From Suillus spraguei (Eukaryota > Basidiomycota > Agaricomycetes > Boletales > Suillaceae), in NCBI GenBank assembly GCA_016800925.1, contig JABCPU010000056.1:62001-126000 (forward strand): DNA of 64,000 nucleotides. The letters run 5' to 3'. The translations under genes were made by a program, and so were the position numbers. Below the pieces are notes generated by a model that saw nothing but the letters and a program-made list of their open reading frames with translations, did no database searches and was not told the DNA's origin. This document shows, in pieces, positions 60,749-64,000 of this stretch (within the stretch, counting starts at the first letter, position 1; every line of letters starts with the position of its first letter).

Positions 60749-62328
60749 CAGTGTTTCTACCGCCAGTGGCAAGCCAACACTAGGCCGTGTGAAGCCTATA
60801 GGCTAGCCCCAGGCTGCCGCCAGTGGCAATGGCTGAATACCTGATATGGAAGGAGATTTTGCGGTTGTTGTAGATTTGTTTATAGTAGTCTTATCGATGA
60901 CTGATCTCACCTTTGTGCAACATCGAGTCATCTCGCGTCTCACCCACTCTGATTTCTGAGAATGAGCAACAGAAAGGTCAAAGATTGGTGGTGGGGATGT
61001 TTTGATACTCACCCAGATTTTGAGAAGAAACTATCTACAGCCTATGCCAACGAGAAAGAACGGCGACCGCATTGCTCAGGCTGCCCATTGTCGCCTTGAC
61101 GAAGTCTTGATCATTTTCGGGTTTCTGATATCAAAATATATTGATCTGCGAGGGAAGGCAACATCAGTAGAAGAGAAATTGATGATCCAGGCCACTATTG
61201 ATTCTCTCGAAAAGCGCTGGAGCAAATGCGATCAAGATGTGTTTCTCGCTGCAGTTATTTTGAATCCCCTCTATAGGATCAAACCCTTCACTCGCATTCG
61301 CAAATTCACCAATGCCGGAATCGTGGCACTATGGTCAAGCTATGGGATCGATTTTTCCCTAATACACCCTCAGATGAGTTCCAAACAGAACTCTTGGAGT
61401 ATCTAGAAGGACACGGGGACTACGGTGTGGAATTTACCAACTGGGTGGACTTGGTTCGAAGTTCTGCTGAGATAAGGCATGTTTCATTATTTTTGAATAT
61501 TTCTTGTCATCATTCATGACCTGCAAACTGTAGCGAAAACGTCCAGACCCTCTCAAGATGTATGAGGGAATCCGTTTTCAAGACACACAGCCGACACCAC
61601 TGCAGAAATTCGCTCATCGAATATTTTCAATTTGTGCAAACTCGGCCTCTTGCGAACGTCTTTTCAGTCTTTTCGGCGCTGTACTCACGAAACTTCAGTC
61701 ACGTCTTGGCTTAAGGGCCTCACAAACTTGGCAGAATTGTGCTTGCATTTGCGAGACGAATATACACGAATGGGAGATAAAAAGGGCCGCCTGCGTCGTG
61801 CAAGGAAAATAATCCCTGACCCCCTGCATCCACCTCCACCAGTCACTTCCGAGACTTCCACAGACTCTCTTCAACCTGATGACTTATCAGTGTCTGAGCA
61901 GCCAGAAACTCATAATGAAGATGAAGACTACCACTCACTTGGGTCTATCGCATCCGTTCTTGCACAGCGCTCCTTCGACGACGAGGACGCTACAGGTTCA
62001 GCGTCTTTATTCAGTAATGTTCCCCTTCAACAACTTTTTAACTTCATGGATGAGAGTTGGGTTAAATTGACAGAAGGATTTAGGATGAGGTCAATTGATG
62101 ACGAGCTTGAGTTTTACGAGTTGATTGGCATGGACGCGGAAGGTGAAGATGATGATCAAACATTCGACGATATGATGAGTAGTACAATCTAGCGACTATC
62201 AGTAGCCAATCATATCGTGTCACTCAGCTTACTAAGGCCTGAGAAAAGCCTACCGCCTACCGCAGTGGCTACAGCCAAACCTGGCTTTCCGGCTAGTCAG
62301 TGGCTTGCCACTGGCGGTAGAAACACTG
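60749..62328 (+). mobile_element. inner hAT transposon, 1580 bp, perfect ends and 8-bp TSD
   Basis: Terminal inverted repeats are perfect over 28 bp (60749-60776 and 62301-62328; first bases CAGTGTTTCTACCGCC). Flanking them is the 8-bp direct repeat ATTCGAAG (60741-60748 and 62329-62336), the standard hAT duplication. It encodes the C-terminal part of a hAT transposase on the plus strand: KCDQDVFLAAVILNPLYRIKPF, GVEFTNWVDLVRSSAEI and the dimerisation core ANSASCERLFSLFGAVLTKLQSRLG. It is too short for a full transposase (about 600-800 residues), and frames shift at about 61333 and 61705, so this copy is a defective, internally deleted element. Confidence 0.93.
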
Positions 62329-62336
62329 ATTCGAAG

Positions 62337-63236
62337 TGCAGTTCGTTACCACACTTCGCGAAGTCACAGACAAGTCTGAGAATATATTAGTAATCTAGCT
62401 CAGAGCTGGTTACAGCATAATCCAAGACCCGGACGAGGATTAGTTCTCATTTTCATTTTGCGAGCAGCTAAGTAACTTCGTCAGGCTTGCCCGTTACCAT
62501 GAGCTCGTCTATGGCATTCTTACATACTGGTTTGAAATAGTATAACCTACTTCTGCAACAAGATGGGACCTGATGGGACGTGCAATTCAACTGGTCTTGC
62601 TTGTAAGAGAACTTAAGTATATGTAAAACTTCGAGAACGTTTGGTGAAGAGGTTAGCACGCCTGCGCATGTCTCTTTGCTGGATGAGAAAACTCGTTCAG
62701 AAGGGACAGATGAAACAAAAGTAACGAGAATATATGTTCTTTTGCTACAAAATATTATTTTCATTTATTGCAAAATAGTGGATGTACCTCCCAATATCAT
62801 CCTGTTTGGTGTTACTAATCGTGAAACTGATGAGCCAGAGTTTTTGAGCCTTGGGATACGCAGTGCTGCAGGCAAGCCTGGAGGAAACTGTGACCGACTA
62901 CTTGGAAGAAAACTTGCTCTTGGAGTGAGGCCGCCCAGTGAGTAGTGGAAATTTTGTTTCGAAACGGACAACAATGTTTTGTGCAGCTATCTGTGAGAGT
63001 GAACTTTCAGGGTACCTTTTCTCGATTTCAATTCAATCATGAAACTGACTTAGCGAATGTTCGAGAAAATGTGCAAAAAGCCTATATTGAATGTACTTAG
63101 GATGTACAGTGGTGTTTTATTGTTAAAACACTGAAATATATGATAAATATGGGAGGCGGATAAAGGGCTTCAATCATAGAAGTAATATGCATGGTAACTT
63201 CGATTCACCTCTCGAAGTGGCACTTCGACTGACTTC
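62337..63236. other. inner flank of the outer hAT element
   Basis: Residual outer-element sequence between the inner hAT and the right inverted repeat. It holds the minus-strand hAT dimerisation segment at 62600-62764 and otherwise no gene. Confidence 0.5.
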
Positions 63237-63363
63237 GGAACAACGAAGTTCACCGAAGTCTCACGTTTTCGAAGTGAAGCGAAGTTACCTCGAAGTCACT
63301 TCACTTCGACGACAACACTCACTAAGCGCACTTCGTCCACTTCGAGAGGTGAATTGAAGTTAC
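63194..63363. repeat. 27-bp inverted repeat at the right border of the outer hAT
   Basis: 63194-63220 and 63337-63363 are inverted copies with 26 of 27 bases matching (core CACCTCTCGAAGTGG). They bracket the right 83-bp terminal repeat. This suggests the outer element is longer or that a second foldback is present. Confidence 0.75.
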
Positions 63364-63640
63364 TACGCTTAGTATTAATTCCATGTCTGAGATCTGAAGC
63401 CCTATTGCAAGTACTTGAAGGTTTTGCATTACAGTGTGTGCCAGGTCAATTTCAGACATGTGAAGTATGAGCGCATAAACCAAGTGATCAGAATACTTCC
63501 TGTCACCAGCCTTTAAATCAATCATGTATACATGTAAAGCAACAAGGTGCCCATATTGCAAACACTCCTCTTCTGGTCGAAATGCAGTGGGGAATGAGTG
63601 ATACACAATACAGTAAACTTGCCAGTGCAACGCAACCAAT

Positions 63641-64000
63641 CATTCATACCGACGAACTCTCAAAGGTACTCCAATACCATCCTCTCCAACAACCCGTGGA
63701 CGAGGGAAAAGTCCCCTCACAAGCTCGACCTTAGTATCCAGTCCATCTCGCATCTCAAACACAAAGCTCTTCACCAGAACCAATAAAACCGTCTGTATCA
63801 CAGTGAGTAATGTCCAAACTGACTGGTTCAAATCGCTCACCTTGAATTCTACGATCGCAAAATCTTTTCCGAGACACGCCCTCGGGCCATCAGAGAATGT
63901 CAGAAGATGCCTGTGACCCTGGACTTCCTTGGCCTTCCCAGTGATACCGTCTTCAGTCAGCCAACGATCAGGCTTAAATTCCTTTGCATCAGGTCCCCAG
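63641..64000 (-). CDS. cytochrome P450 paralogue 6 (partial, runs off the window)
   Basis: C-terminal part of another copy, cut by the window edge at its 5' side. From right to left on + it reads LGKDFAIVEFK, the 48-nt intron and then AVLSVLVKSFVFEMRDGLDTKVELVRGLFPRPRVVGEDGIGVPLRVRRYE, with TGA at 63641-63643. The haem loop (MPRACLG-type: DGPRACLGKDF) and DPKEFKPDRWL side are at the edge. No disabling change in the visible portion. Confidence 0.8.

Larger units (their letters stand above)
60578..63319 (-). mobile_element. outer hAT-like element with 83-bp terminal inverted repeats
   Basis: The ends 60578-60660 and 63237-63319 are inverted repeats, about 85% identical over 83 bp, starting AGTGTTG and rich in CGAAGT words (GTGACTTCGAGGTAA is shared). 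On the minus strand, 62764 to about 62600, the frame FVSSVPSERVFSSSKETC…LEVLHILKFSYKQDQL is the hAT C-terminal dimerisation domain. The element is interrupted by the 1580-bp inner hAT at 60749. I found no target-site duplication at the outer ends, so the exact borders are uncertain. The frame is already degenerate. Confidence 0.7.

Overview
The window looks like a piece of a basidiomycete (probably agaricomycete) genome. Protein-coding genes are cut by many short introns of about 45-65 nt, both strands are used, and the gene content is typical of these fungi: an expanded cytochrome P450 family, several arrestin-fold paralogues, a CreA/Mig1 repressor, a fused EgtD-EgtB ergothioneine enzyme, and hAT and LINE relics. 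I see no rRNA, tRNA or CRISPR array.

Left part (1-13.4 kb): after the tail of an unrecognised gene come three diverged arrestin-like genes (0.8-2.3, 3.2-4.6 and 8.8-10.5 kb), with a two-HKD phospholipase D family gene between the second and third. On the minus strand follow a queuosine-salvage (DUF2419/QNG1) gene and a small conserved gene. From 13.4 to 15.75 kb is gene-poor DNA with a 320-bp MITE that has a clear target-site duplication, a long hairpin and a possible HKD relic.

Middle (15.7-36.4 kb) is a block of housekeeping genes: a Snf5/Sfh1 chromatin-remodelling subunit, about 3.5 kb of repeat-bearing intergenic DNA, the CreA/Mig1-type carbon repressor, a DCAF-like WD40 protein, a three-repeat gelsolin/severin, Egt1 (convergent with gelsolin), a 2-oxoglutarate/Fe(II) oxygenase that is divergent from egt1 across a 1.3-kb spacer with duplicated CACGTG boxes, and a DHHC palmitoyltransferase.

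Right part (37-64 kb) is a P450 island. Six copies of one P450 family (one on +, five on -) share intron positions, a TATA-type core promoter and a 15-nt internal microexon. Copies 2 and 3 look intact, copy 4 has an altered C-terminus, copies 1 and 5 are decayed, and copy 6 runs off the window. A seventh, unrelated OrdA-like P450 is a pseudogene. Between them lie a truncated LINE tail with a 12-bp duplication, an unrecognised minus-strand gene, a DUF3605 (GlcNAc-induced) gene and the coenzyme A pathway enzyme PPCDC. At 60.6-63.3 kb a 1580-bp hAT element with perfect ends sits inside an older hAT-like element. Tandem duplication of P450 plus upstream DNA, followed by decay and transposon insertion, explains most of the architecture. 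I could not identify a complete secondary-metabolite cluster: no polyketide synthase, NRPS or terpene synthase is visible.

Several otherwise conserved genes carry a single one-base loss, usually in a short homopolymer. These may be assembly errors rather than real mutations, so the frames described as broken should be read with that in mind.
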